From Lachnospiraceae bacterium M18-1 (GTDB taxonomy: Bacteria; Bacillota; Clostridia; Lachnospirales; Lachnospiraceae): 64,000 nt of DNA. Where the stretch lies: NCBI GenBank assembly GCA_000403295.2, contig KE159609.1:836725-900724 (forward strand), written 5' to 3'. The position numbers and the translations under genes were made by a program. The stretch's first letter is position 1, and every line of letters starts with the position of its first letter. The notes beneath the pieces are model-generated. The model did not search any database, was not told where the DNA came from, and was given only the letters and a program-made list of their open reading frames with translations. Positions 17,809-26,579 of the stretch are shown in pieces.

Positions 17809-19497
17809 TTGAATGCTCTGAAAATACCGGTAGGCCGTTCCGGATTTCCGGATATCCGGAAAAATAATTACTACTTCATTGATAAAAGCGGTTTGATCGA
17901 AGAACTGCTGAGGACAGATGCAACACAGGTTACCCTGATCACCCGCCCCAGGCGGTTTGGTAAGACGCTGGGAATGAGTATGCTCTCTGCATTTTTTGAT
18001 ATCCGCAGATCCGGCGCGGAGCTGTTTAAAGGGCTTGCCGTTGCAGAAAATAAAGTATTGTGCGATGCATGGATGAACCAGTACCCGGTATTGTTTTTGT
18101 CCTTTCGAAGCGTGGACGGGCTTGACTTCGGCGGCGCATATGCACAGCTTGTTTCTGTAATTGCGGAGTTGTATAAAGAGCATTTTTATTTGAAAGAAAG
18201 CGATAAGATCAATACTCTCGATCAGGAACTGGTCTACAGGATCGCATCAAAAAAAGCCGGGCCGGAAGAAATAAAGAACAGCCTGTTAAAGCTGACGCAG
18301 CTGATGACTCTCCACTACGGGAAGCCTGTGATCCTGCTCATCGATGAATACGATGTACCGCTTGCAAAGGCCAGTGAAAAGAACTATTATCCACAGATGC
18401 TGGATATGGTGAAGGGCATCATGCAGGTGATCAAAGACAATGACTTCCTGAAATTTGCGGTCATTACAGGTTGTCTGCGGATTGCAAAGGAAAGTATTTT
18501 TACCGGTACAAATAATTTTGTGTCTGACACAATTTCCGACACCAGACTGAATGAATATTTTGGTTTTACGCAGAAAGAAGTGGACCGTTTTTTGCAGGAT
18601 GCGGGGCTTTCACACCATGCGGAAGAGATTCGAGAGTGGTATGATGGATATCATTTTGGCGATTTTGACGTATATTGCCCATGGGATGTAGTCAATCATG
18701 TGAATCATCTGCTTCTGAATCCGAAAACAAAACCGGCCGGTTACTGGAAGAATTCCAGCGATAATGCGATCATACGGTCTTTTATCGATTATTCCGGAGA
18801 TGCTGTCACGAAAAAAATTGAGACGCTTCTTGGAGGCGGCACTGTGATTCAGAGGGTAGAGGAAGATTTTGGGTATGATTTTCTGCATTCCTCACAGGAG
18901 AATCTCTGGAGCATCCTGTACCTGACCGGTTATCTGACAAGGGTCAGAGAAAGCCAGTCGGGAAAACAATTGCCGAAAGGCTGCCTGGAATTAAAGATTC
19001 CAAATGCTGAGATCATGGAGATTTTTGAGACGACCATCAGCAAATGGTTCGAGGAAACTGTACTGCAATGGGATCGAAAGGCTCTGTTTGCAGCAGTATG
19101 GACAGGAGATGCAGAAAAGATCAAGGACGAACTGAACAGACTGCTCCGAAAAACCATCAGTTATCATGATTATAAAGAGGATTTTTATCACGCGTTTTTT
19201 GCAGGGATTTTTGCAGGAGCGGGTTATAGCGTAGAATCCAACCGGGAACACGGGGAAGGGCGCAGCGATATCGTTGTACAGGACTATGCAGGAGACCGTG
19301 TAGCAGTTTTTGAGGTGAAATATTCGAAATCACTGGAAAAATTATCAGGAGACTGTGACGAGGCGCTTCTGCAGATTGATGACCGGATGTACGTAAAAGA
19401 ATTTGAGGAAGACTATTCGCAGATCATCTGCTATGGAATTTCATTTTATAAGAAGCGGTGTCTGGTGAAAAAGATTTTACGATTCACAGACATATAA
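17809..19497 (+). CDS. AAA-ATPase-like protein with C-terminal PD-(D/E)XK nuclease domain
   Basis: The 562-residue protein belongs to the common gut-Firmicute/Bacteroidete family that pairs an N-terminal AAA-like P-loop (TRPRRFGKT, about residue 45, with LIDEYDVPL about 175) with a C-terminal nuclease-like domain. The latter shows GRSDIVVQD followed by VFEVKYSKS, an Asp plus E-x-K arrangement. The start is TTG at 17809, nine bases after AAGGAG; the ATG at 17776 lies upstream of that site. Function is unproven; such genes are multicopy. A decayed copy lies 2.5 kb upstream. Confidence 0.82.
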   Translation: MNALKIPVGRSGFPDIRKNNYYFIDKSGLIEELLRTDATQVTLITRPRRFGKTLGMSMLSAFFDIRRSGAELFKGLAVAENKVLCDAWMNQYPVLFLSFRSVDGLDFGGAYAQLVSVIAELYKEHFYLKESDKINTLDQELVYRIASKKAGPEEIKNSLLKLTQLMTLHYGKPVILLIDEYDVPLAKASEKNYYPQMLDMVKGIMQVIKDNDFLKFAVITGCLRIAKESIFTGTNNFVSDTISDTRLNEYFGFTQKEVDRFLQDAGLSHHAEEIREWYDGYHFGDFDVYCPWDVVNHVNHLLLNPKTKPAGYWKNSSDNAIIRSFIDYSGDAVTKKIETLLGGGTVIQRVEEDFGYDFLHSSQENLWSILYLTGYLTRVRESQSGKQLPKGCLELKIPNAEIMEIFETTISKWFEETVLQWDRKALFAAVWTGDAEKIKDELNRLLRKTISYHDYKEDFYHAFFAGIFAGAGYSVESNREHGEGRSDIVVQDYAGDRVAVFEVKYSKSLEKLSGDCDEALLQIDDRMYVKEFEEDYSQIICYGISFYKKRCLVKKILRFTDI

Positions 19498-19503
19498 AAA
19501 GAC

Positions 19504-19698
19504 GTTACTATTCACAGCCACTTCACACACATGCGCAAAAACAGCCGGCAAAGCCGTCTGCCGATGCTGCGCATCTTGATTTTTTGCTTATGTGGGTGAA
19601 GTGACTGATTCCAGTCATATAAAAATCATCAAACAGCTTCTTACAAGCTGTGCTTGACGAATCTGTCTGCTGATTTTTATATGGCTGTGAATAGTAAC
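19504..19698. repeat. 195-base MITE-like element with 17-base inverted ends
   Basis: GTTACTATTCACAGCCA at 19504-19520 is exactly complementary to 19682-19698. Two nested hairpins lie inside: CACTTCAC.CACAT..GCAAAAA pairing across 19519-19607, and CATATAAAAATCA pairing with TGATTTTTATATG (19617-19681). The flanks carry near-identical TAAAAAGAC and TAAAAGAC, which may be a target duplication. No coding capacity. Confidence 0.8.
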
Positions 19699-19728
19699 TA
19701 AAAGACACGTTGAAATCCCAGAAAAAAC

Positions 19729-19757
19729 TTGAAATATAGCCGCAAATGATGTAAAAT
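19729..19757 (+). promoter_or_regulatory. Promoter for the alanine symporter operon
   Basis: TTGAAA at 19729-19734 and TAAAAT at 19752-19757 are 17 bases apart, so the RNA starts near 19764. Confidence 0.7.
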
Positions 19758-19765
19758 ACCATATC

Positions 19766-19813
19766 AAGGCATACTTTATGCCAACTGGCAACAGTCGGGA
19801 TAATGTATGCTTT
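19766..19813 (+). promoter_or_regulatory. Stem-loop at the 5' end of the symporter leader RNA
   Basis: AAGGCATACTTTATGCC pairs with GGGATAATGTATGCTTT with about three mismatches. It sits right at the predicted transcript start and is followed by TTTGTTTA. It could be a leader attenuator; I do not match it to a known riboswitch. Confidence 0.4.
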
Positions 19814-19903
19814 GTTTATATTCTCAGGACTTTATACAGATAAAGTGTTGAAGTGCTGTGTTTACAGTTTTTAAAAGGAACGTGAGAGGAGATGTAAAAA
19901 CAG

Positions 19904-21316
19904 ATGGAAACAATTAGTGCAATCATCAATGATATTGATAAGTTTGTGTGGGACTGGTGGATGATTATCCTGCTGCTCGGTACCCATGTATTTCTGACGA
20001 TCCGGACAGGGTTTATCCAGAGAAAGACCATTTCCAAAGGGATTAAGCTTTCCGTGGCAAAGGATCCGGACGCGGAGGGGGAGGTAAGCCAGTTCGGGGC
20101 ACTGTCAACGGCTCTGGCTTCTACCATCGGTACCGGAAATATCATCGGCGTGGGAACCGCGGTTGCGATGGGCGGTCCGGGAGCCGTGCTGTGGTGCTGG
20201 CTGACCGGTGTATTCGGGATCGCGACCAAGTACGGGGAATCTCTGATCGCGGTAAAATACCGTGTCAAGACAGAGGACGGCAGAATGCAGGGCGGCGCCA
20301 TGTACGCCCTGGAGCGGGGCCTGAACATGAAGTGGCTGGGCGTGATCTTTGCGGTATTTGCGGGATTCGCATCCTTTGGGATCGGATGTGCAACCCAGGT
20401 CAATGCCATCGCGACAGTCTGCAGGGAAAATCTGAAGATTCCGGAATGGATCGTCGGACTCGTGGTTGCGGTTCTGACAGCGATTGTTATTTTCGGCGGA
20501 ATCAAGAGTATCGCAAGAGTCTGCGAGCGGCTGGTTCCGTTTATGGCAGTCTTTTATGTGATCGGATGTATCATCATCCTGTGCATCAATTATGACTTTA
20601 TCATCCCTGCCATCGCAACTATTTTCAGGCTGGCATTTACACCAGGAGCAGCGGCCGGCGGACTGGTCGGCGGCGGGATTAAGCTTGCGATTCAGTACGG
20701 GGTTGCCCGGGGACTGTTCTCCAATGAGTCCGGTATGGGTTCCGCACCTATCGCTGCGGCAGCGGCACAGACCAGGAATCCGGTGCGTCAGGCGCTGGTT
20801 TCTTCCACAGGGACATTTTGGGATACGGTGGTCGTATGTCTGATGACCGGGCTGGTGCTCGTGACGACCATCATGAAGAACCCGACGATCAATGCAAATG
20901 AGATTGACAACGGCGGCGTGCTGACTTCCATGGCATTTGCTCAGATCCCATATCTGGGGCCGATGATCCTGGTCATTGGAATCATTTCCTTTGCCTATTC
21001 CACCATCCTGGGCTGGGCGTACTACGGAGAGCGAAGCGTGGAATATTTTGCAGGGAAGAAGGGATTGATCCCTTATCGTGTAGTATATATCCTGGTTGCG
21101 GCGGTCGCTCCCGTGCTGGCACTGGATCTGGTATGGACGGTTGCGGATATCCTGAACGCATTGATGGCAATTCCGAACCTGGTTGCGGTGCTTTTGCTCT
21201 CACCGATCATTGCCAGTGAGACGAAGAAATACATCAACAACCTGGATGCGAAGGACGAAACCCCGATCCCGGTGATCAAGACAGGAATCGGAGAGAAGTC
21301 GAAGCTCAATTGGTGA
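19904..21316 (+). CDS. Sodium:alanine symporter, AGCS family
   Basis: The 470-residue membrane protein takes up small neutral amino acids with sodium. Family features are FGALSTALASTIGTGNIIGVGTA near residue 65, PGAVLWCWLTG near 90, the NESGMGSAPIAAAAAQT segment near 275, and about ten hydrophobic helices. GAGAGGAGATG precedes the ATG. Length is normal. Twenty-seven bases separate it from hisH, so co-transcription is possible, though the functional link is unclear. Confidence 0.92.
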   Translation: METISAIINDIDKFVWDWWMIILLLGTHVFLTIRTGFIQRKTISKGIKLSVAKDPDAEGEVSQFGALSTALASTIGTGNIIGVGTAVAMGGPGAVLWCWLTGVFGIATKYGESLIAVKYRVKTEDGRMQGGAMYALERGLNMKWLGVIFAVFAGFASFGIGCATQVNAIATVCRENLKIPEWIVGLVVAVLTAIVIFGGIKSIARVCERLVPFMAVFYVIGCIIILCINYDFIIPAIATIFRLAFTPGAAAGGLVGGGIKLAIQYGVARGLFSNESGMGSAPIAAAAAQTRNPVRQALVSSTGTFWDTVVVCLMTGLVLVTTIMKNPTINANEIDNGGVLTSMAFAQIPYLGPMILVIGIISFAYSTILGWAYYGERSVEYFAGKKGLIPYRVVYILVAAVAPVLALDLVWTVADILNALMAIPNLVAVLLLSPIIASETKKYINNLDAKDETPIPVIKTGIGEKSKLNW

Positions 21317-21343
21317 GGAATGCAGGGGAGAAGTGATTGAAAT

Positions 21344-21949
21344 ATGATTGCGATTATAGATTATGACGCGGGCAATATCAAAAGTGTGGAAAAAGCGCTG
21401 CTCCTGCTGGGGCAGGAAGTGAAGATTACGGATGACGCAAAGGAGATCCTTTCGGCGGACAAGGTGGTGCTTCCCGGAGTCGGCGCCTTCGGAGATGCCA
21501 TGGGCAATCTGGAACGCCGCGGACTGGTGCCGGTCATCCGGGAAACGGCGGAAAAGGGAACGCCTTTCCTGGGCATCTGTCTGGGGCTGCAGCTGTTGTT
21601 TGAGAGAAGCGGCGAAGCGCCTGGAGTTGCCGGCCTTGGGATCCTGCCGGGGGAAATTCTGCGGATTCCTTCCGGGGAAGGATTAAAAATTCCGCATATG
21701 GGATGGAATTCCCTGCACCTGGAGCACGGCGGACGCCTATTTGAGCAGGTGCCGGAGCAGTCCTATGTGTATTTTGTGCACTCATATTACCTGAAAGCCC
21801 GGGAAGAGGAGATTGTGAAGGCATCCACGGAATACGGCGTACATATCCATGCTTCCGTGGAAAAGGGAAATGTATTCGCCTGCCAGTTCCATCCGGAAAA
21901 AAGCAGTGAAGTGGGACTGCAGATACTCAGGAACTTTGTGAATATTTAA
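21344..21949 (+). CDS. hisH: Imidazole glycerol phosphate synthase glutamine amidotransferase subunit
   Basis: The 201-residue class I glutaminase feeds ammonia to HisF in histidine synthesis. The nucleophile loop GICLGLQLLF (Cys about 82) and the C-terminal His/Glu pair in CQFHPEKSS are intact. hisF follows after 90 bases. No other his gene is in the window, so the pathway is split between loci. Confidence 0.93.
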   Translation: MIAIIDYDAGNIKSVEKALLLLGQEVKITDDAKEILSADKVVLPGVGAFGDAMGNLERRGLVPVIRETAEKGTPFLGICLGLQLLFERSGEAPGVAGLGILPGEILRIPSGEGLKIPHMGWNSLHLEHGGRLFEQVPEQSYVYFVHSYYLKAREEEIVKASTEYGVHIHASVEKGNVFACQFHPEKSSEVGLQILRNFVNI

Positions 21950-22039
21950 AACAGCAGACAGAAGCAGCGATGCGGCAGATGTGTCTGAGGTCTGCTGTTT
22001 GTAAGGTACAATTGACACGATAAAAACCAGGAGAAAGCT

Positions 22040-22801
22040 ATGCATACAAAGAGGATCATCCCCTGCCTGGATGTGAATGCGGGACGGGTGGTAAAAGGTG
22101 TAAATTTTGTAGATCTGAAGGATGCCGGGGATCCGGTAGAGATTGCCAAAGCCTACGATAAGGCCGGTGCGGATGAATTGGTATTTCTGGATATCACGGC
22201 ATCATCTGACAACAGGAGTACGGTTGTGGATATGGTGCGCAAGGTGGCGGAATGTGTGTTTATTCCATTCACCGTGGGCGGCGGAATCCGGACGGTGGAG
22301 GATTTCCGGGCGCTGCTCCGGGAAGGCGCTGATAAGATTTCCATCAATTCTTCCGCCATCAATACTCCGGAGCTGGTGCACGATGCGGCGGAAAAGTTCG
22401 GGAGCCAGTGCGTGGTCGTTGCCATCGATGCCAAGAGAAGGGCGGACGGGAGCGGCTGGAACATTTATAAAAACGGAGGCCGCATTGATGTGGGGCTGGA
22501 TGCTGTGGAATGGGCGAAAAAGGTAGAAAGCCTGGGGGCCGGGGAGATCCTGCTGACCAGTATGGACTGCGACGGGACAAAGGCGGGGTATGATCTGGAA
22601 CTGACCCGTGTCATTGCGGAGCACGTTTCTATTCCGGTCATTGCGTCCGGCGGCGCCGGGACTCTGGAGCATTTCCGGGATGCGCTGACACAGGGAAAAG
22701 CCGACGCGGCGCTGGCAGCGTCCCTGTTCCACTATAAAGAACTGGAGATCCGGGAAGTGAAAGAGTACCTTCGGGGGGAAGGGATTTCTGTACGCTTATA
22801 G
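22040..22801 (+). CDS. hisF: Imidazole glycerol phosphate synthase cyclase subunit
   Basis: The 253-residue TIM-barrel enzyme converts PRFAR plus ammonia to imidazole glycerol phosphate and [23 protein letters not shown] at the N-terminus contains the catalytic Asp, and [14 protein letters not shown] holds the second. The AICAR by-product can be re-used by the transformylase at 5468. AGGAGAAAG precedes the ATG. Length is normal. Confidence 0.94.
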   Translation: MHTKRIIPCLDVNAGRVVKGVNFVDLKDAGDPVEIAKAYDKAGADELVFLDITASSDNRSTVVDMVRKVAECVFIPFTVGGGIRTVEDFRALLREGADKISINSSAINTPELVHDAAEKFGSQCVVVAIDAKRRADGSGWNIYKNGGRIDVGLDAVEWAKKVESLGAGEILLTSMDCDGTKAGYDLELTRVIAEHVSIPVIASGGAGTLEHFRDALTQGKADAALAASLFHYKELEIREVKEYLRGEGISVRL

Positions 22802-22810
22802 ACAAAAGAA

Positions 22811-22832
22811 CCGTACAGTTGTTATTTTTCTG
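22811..22832 (+). repeat. Half site of the CTGTACGG-family repeat
   Basis: CCGTACAGTTG just after hisF matches the outer arm of the palindrome before hemB, and a GGATTCG follows, but no matching second arm is seen. Confidence 0.35.
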
Positions 22833-22870
22833 GATTCGCTATAGAAAAAGAGATAAAGGAGTACATAAGA

Positions 22871-23539
22871 ATGGCAGGAATCAACGGCGATTGGTACGAA
22901 GCGTTAAAAGAAGAATTTGGAAAGCCTTATTATAAACAATTATTTCAGACGATAAAGCAGGAATATAATTCAAGGCTGATCTTCCCTCCGGCAGACGACA
23001 TTTTCAATGCATTTCACCTGACTCCTTTGAAAGAGGTCAAGGTGGTGATCCTGGGACAGGATCCGTATCACAATCACGGTCAGGCCCATGGGCTGTGTTT
23101 TTCTGTACAGAAGGGGGTAAACGTTCCGCCATCGCTGGTCAACATTTACCAGGAGCTTCACGATGATCTGGGGTGTGCCGTACCGAATCACGGATGTCTG
23201 ACAAAATGGGCAGAGCAGGGTATCTTAATGCTGAATACGGTGCTGACCGTGCGCGCGCATCAGGCAAATTCCCACCGGGGGATCGGCTGGGAGGAATTTA
23301 CGGACGCGGCGATCATGGCTTTGAACGCACAGGAAAGGCCCATCGTATATATCCTTTGGGGCACGCCTGCCCAGAGGAAAGCAAGGATGCTGAATAACCC
23401 GCAGCATCTGATCTTAAGGGCTCCTCATCCAAGCCCGTTTTCTGCTGCCCGGGGATTTTTTGGCAGCAGGCCGTTTAGCCAGACGAATGCATTTTTAGAA
23501 GAGTACGGCCTGGAGCCGATCGACTGGCAGATTGAATAG
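22871..23539 (+). CDS. ung: Uracil-DNA glycosylase
   Basis: The 222-residue family 1 enzyme removes uracil from DNA. The water-activating motif GQDPYHNHGQAHGL (about residues 61-74) and the DNA-intercalating HPSPFSAARGFFGS loop (about 187-200) are present. AAAGGAG lies before the ATG. Length is standard. Confidence 0.95.
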   Translation: MAGINGDWYEALKEEFGKPYYKQLFQTIKQEYNSRLIFPPADDIFNAFHLTPLKEVKVVILGQDPYHNHGQAHGLCFSVQKGVNVPPSLVNIYQELHDDLGCAVPNHGCLTKWAEQGILMLNTVLTVRAHQANSHRGIGWEEFTDAAIMALNAQERPIVYILWGTPAQRKARMLNNPQHLILRAPHPSPFSAARGFFGSRPFSQTNAFLEEYGLEPIDWQIE

Positions 23540-23571
23540 ACGGTTAGCATGCAAATGGTCTATCGGATAAC

Positions 23572-23696
23572 GTTACTGTTCACACCCTTTGAGTGCTCCA
23601 GTAACAGTATCCAGCCCATTTTAAGTCGCCTTCGGCGAGGGGCTGGATATTATTGCAAATGTAACTTTATTGGCCGGACACCGTGTGAACAGTAAC
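23572..23696. repeat. 125-base GTTACT-family element with 14-base inverted ends
   Basis: GTTACTGTTCACAC at 23572-23585 is exactly complementary to 23683-23696. The interior holds a small GTCGCCTTCGGCGA-type hairpin and the GGCTGGATA motif. Its left 45 bases recur inverted at 14416-14460. No coding capacity; together with the T-box this fills the 697-base gap 23540-24236. Confidence 0.8.
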
Positions 23697-23734
23697 CGGA
23701 TAACCGCATAAGTATTTTTTTAGAAAAAAACAGG

Positions 23735-23763
23735 TTGACAGTCCACGGTGTGTGTGGTAAAGT
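23735..23763 (+). promoter_or_regulatory. Promoter of the Trp T-box leader
   Basis: TTGACA at 23735-23740 and TAAAGT at 23758-23763 have a 17-base spacer. The RNA would begin near 23770, right at the T-box stem I. Confidence 0.8.
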
Positions 23764-23777
23764 CTTTTTAAACCATT

Positions 23778-24139
23778 GAGGAAGAGCAAGTACTTTTTGC
23801 TTCTGCCGCACAGAGAGCTGCAGATGGTGGGATTGCAGCGGGTCAGGGCATGGAGGAATGGGCTTCTGAGGGCGAACTGAAAAGGGATATATGTACGGCA
23901 TATCAGCTGGCTGCATTATATGTTCTATCATGGCGGCAGCAGGAGAACCGGTACGGAATCCGCAGTAGGGGAGCCGGAGAGGGGACTCCGTTAACAAAGC
24001 CAGCATATGTCAGTATGCATGAGAGGGTGTTTTCATAACACCAAGCCGGGTGGCACCGCAGGAGCGCGGACACGATGATAGGATTCGTACAGCTCTTGTC
24101 CCTGCAATAGTATTATATTGTGTGGGATGAGGGCTTTTT
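23778..24139 (+). ncRNA. Tryptophan T-box leader
   Basis: The leader has the AGAGAGCTG stem I motif (about 23812), a GAAUGGGC specifier loop with UGG (Trp) at 23859-23861, the highly conserved T-box GGGTGGCACCGCA at 24048-24060, and a terminator CTCTTGTCCCTGCAATA / TATTGTGTGGGATGAG followed by GGCTTTTT (24093-24139). Uncharged tRNA-Trp should stabilise the antiterminator and switch on trpB2. The boundaries of stems II and III are not resolved by eye. Confidence 0.9.
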
Positions 24140-24236
24140 GTTATGATATATACCGGGCAAAAGCCGGTCATCCCGAAGAAGACCGCGGCTGTGATAAGAC
24201 TGCAGAGCCTGCGGAAAGTGAAAGGAGAATGAAGCG

Positions 24237-25607
24237 ATGAGTAAGAACAAGATTCCCTACAAGATTTACCTGGAAGAAAGCGAAATGCCGAAAGATTGGT
24301 ATAATGTCCGTGCGGATATGAAGAACAAACCCGCGCCCCTTCTGAATCCGGGCACTCATGAACCGATGACAGCCGAAGAGCTTGGGGCAGTGTTCTGTGA
24401 GGAACTGGTGAAGCAGGAACTGGACAATGATAACCGCTATATCGAAATTCCGAAAAAGATCAGGGATTTCTATAAGATGTACCGTCCGTCGCCGCTGGTA
24501 CGCGCGTACTGCCTGGAGGAAAAGCTGCAGACTCCGGCAAAGATCTACTACAAGTTTGAGGGAAATAATACAAGCGGAAGCCATAAGCTCAATTCCGCTA
24601 TTGCGCAGGCATTTTACGCAAAGGAACAGGGGCTGAAAGGCGTGACCACGGAGACGGGAGCCGGACAGTGGGGAACTGCGCTGTCCATGGCATGCTCCTA
24701 TCTGGATCTGGACTGTAAGGTGTATATGGTAAAATGCTCTTATGAGCAGAAGCCGTTCCGGAGAGAAGTGATGCGCACTTACGGCGCAAGCGTGACTCCC
24801 TCTCCGTCAGAGACTACAGAGGTGGGACGCAAGATCCTGGCAGATCATCCTGGAACTACAGGAAGCCTTGGATGTGCGATCTCGGAGGCGGTTGAGGTGG
24901 CAACCCATTCGGAGGGATACCGTTATGTGCTGGGCAGCGTTTTGAATCAGGTTCTGCTGCATCAGTCGATCATTGGAGTAGAGACCAAGACGGCCATGGA
25001 CAAATACGACATCAAGCCGGATATCATCATCGGATGTGCAGGCGGCGGCTCGAACCTGGGCGGATTGATTTCTCCGTTTATGGGCGAAAAGCTGCGGGGC
25101 GAGGCGGATTACCACTTTATCGCGGTAGAGCCGGCATCCTGCCCGAGCCTGACCAGAGGTGTGTACGCGTATGATTTCTGCGATACCGGTATGGTTTGTC
25201 CGCTGGCAAAGATGTACACATTAGGAAGCGGCTTCATCCCGTCGGCAAATCATGCAGGCGGCCTCAGATATCACGGAATGAGCTCCGTCCTGTCCCAGCT
25301 CTATGCGGACGGTTATATGGAGGCAAGATCTGTAGAACAGACATCCGTATTTGAAGCGGCAGAGCAGTTTGCACGGGTGGAAGGTATCCTGCCTGCACCG
25401 GAGAGCAGCCATGCGATCCGGATCGCAATTGATGAAGCGATGAAATGCAAAGAGACCGGGGAAGAGAAGACCATCCTGTTCGGTCTGACAGGTACCGGAT
25501 ATTTTGACATGTATGCATATGAGAAGTTCCATAACGGTGAGATGAGCGATTATATTCCTACGGACGAAGATCTGAAAGCCGGATTAGCGGGACTTCCCAA
25601 GTTCTGA
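24237..25607 (+). CDS. Tryptophan synthase beta-like enzyme, TrpB2 type
   Basis: The 456-residue PLP enzyme is longer than ordinary TrpB (about 400) and has the TrpB2 layout. The PLP lysine is in NNTSGSHKLNSA (about residue 110), with TETGAGQWGTALSMAC and the phosphate loop GCAGGGSNLGG. TrpB2 condenses indole with serine and generally works without TrpA. No trpA or other trp gene is near, so indole salvage is an attractive inference. The Trp-specific T-box upstream ties it to tryptophan supply. AAAGGAG precedes the ATG. Confidence 0.9.
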   Translation: MSKNKIPYKIYLEESEMPKDWYNVRADMKNKPAPLLNPGTHEPMTAEELGAVFCEELVKQELDNDNRYIEIPKKIRDFYKMYRPSPLVRAYCLEEKLQTPAKIYYKFEGNNTSGSHKLNSAIAQAFYAKEQGLKGVTTETGAGQWGTALSMACSYLDLDCKVYMVKCSYEQKPFRREVMRTYGASVTPSPSETTEVGRKILADHPGTTGSLGCAISEAVEVATHSEGYRYVLGSVLNQVLLHQSIIGVETKTAMDKYDIKPDIIIGCAGGGSNLGGLISPFMGEKLRGEADYHFIAVEPASCPSLTRGVYAYDFCDTGMVCPLAKMYTLGSGFIPSANHAGGLRYHGMSSVLSQLYADGYMEARSVEQTSVFEAAEQFARVEGILPAPESSHAIRIAIDEAMKCKETGEEKTILFGLTGTGYFDMYAYEKFHNGEMSDYIPTDEDLKAGLAGLPKF

Positions 25608-25626
25608 GTAGAGCGTATTTGAAGAT

Positions 25627-25667
25627 CCCTGCCGGGTACAAGATGATTTTGTATGGGCAGGGGTTTT
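25627..25667 (+). terminator. Terminator after trpB2
   Basis: CCCTGCC pairs with GGGCAGGG around a loop that can extend the stem, followed by TTTT. Confidence 0.8.
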
Positions 25668-25821
25668 CTGTTATATGCAGACGGCGCGCTGCCGATATGT
25701 AAATGAAAGCTCGTGTTTTTGTTCAAGATGTCAGAGAAGGAGACATACGATCAGCCTGCTTCAGAAGACAGACTATATTCGGCGGTCAATCTGTCAGAAA
25801 ATGATTAAGGAGGGGAACCGG

Positions 25822-26436
25822 ATGTCCTATTTTCCTATGTTCATTGAATTAAAAGATAAGCCCTGCCTTGTGGTAGGAGGAGGAAAGGTAGCCCTGCGCA
25901 AAGCGGAGGCCCTCCGGGATTTTGGGGCACGAGTCACAGTTGTGGCTCCGGATATCCAGGAGGAACTTCTGGCATCGGAAGGCGTGGTATGTCTGGAAAA
26001 ACATTTTGAGATCAGTGATCTGGAGGGACAGGAACTTGCGGTTGCGGCTACCGGCGACCCGGAACAGAACCATCGGATCAGCAGGGCCTGCCGGGAAGCG
26101 AAGATCCCGGTCAATGCGGTGGATCAGAAAGAGGACTGCAGCTTTATCTTTCCCGCGTATCTGAAAGAAGGAGAAGTGGTAGCGGCATTTTCCAGCGGAG
26201 GGCAGAGCCCGCTCATCGCCCAATATCTGAAAGCACAGACTATGCCGGCAATGACTTCCCTGCTTGGAGAACTGGCGGAAGTATTGGGAGGTCTGCGGGA
26301 GAGACTGAGACACTTGGGGCCGGAGAGTATGAGAAAAAATATCTATCAGGAGATTTTGGAGTTTGGTCTGAAAACAGGTACGGTTCCTTCTTCTGAAAAA
26401 ATAGATGAGATGATATGGAAGTATATGATAGAATAG
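25822..26436 (+). CDS. Precorrin-2 dehydrogenase (siroheme synthase N-terminal type)
   Basis: The 204-residue protein oxidises precorrin-2 to sirohydrochlorin with NAD and may also insert iron. The N-terminal Rossmann motif CLVVGGGKVALRKAEALRDFG (positions 13-33) and the later KEDCSFIFPA and SSGGQSPLIA segments fit SirC/Met8/CysG-N. I chose the ATG at 25822, preceded by AAGGAGGGG; the frame is open 49 codons further upstream without support. It heads the tetrapyrrole cluster and uses the product of the CobA domain encoded at 30334. Confidence 0.88.
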   Translation: MSYFPMFIELKDKPCLVVGGGKVALRKAEALRDFGARVTVVAPDIQEELLASEGVVCLEKHFEISDLEGQELAVAATGDPEQNHRISRACREAKIPVNAVDQKEDCSFIFPAYLKEGEVVAAFSSGGQSPLIAQYLKAQTMPAMTSLLGELAEVLGGLRERLRHLGPESMRKNIYQEILEFGLKTGTVPSSEKIDEMIWKYMIE

Positions 26437-26468
26437 AAACTGCGATATATGGATGAAAAAGATTCCAC

Positions 26469-26548
26469 CTGTACGGTTGCTAATCCGAAGTCACATTTTC
26501 ATTACAATAAACTGTATAAAAATGTGACTTTGGATTGCAACCGTACAG
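26469..26548. repeat. 80-base CTGTACGG-family palindrome before hemB
   Basis: CTGTACGGTTGC and the next 20 bases (AATCCGAAGTCACATTTT) pair with the 3' half with one bulge and one mismatch, around a 19-base AT-rich loop. The stem is about 30 base pairs. No T-run follows. It lies 31 bases before hemB, so it will also fold in the mRNA. Confidence 0.8.
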
Positions 26549-26579
26549 TTGGAAAATGTTCAGAAAGGATGAACTGATC

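Noticed and set aside
23850..24038. A 62-codon open frame after ung
   Set aside because: It lies inside the T-box RNA and has no ribosome site.
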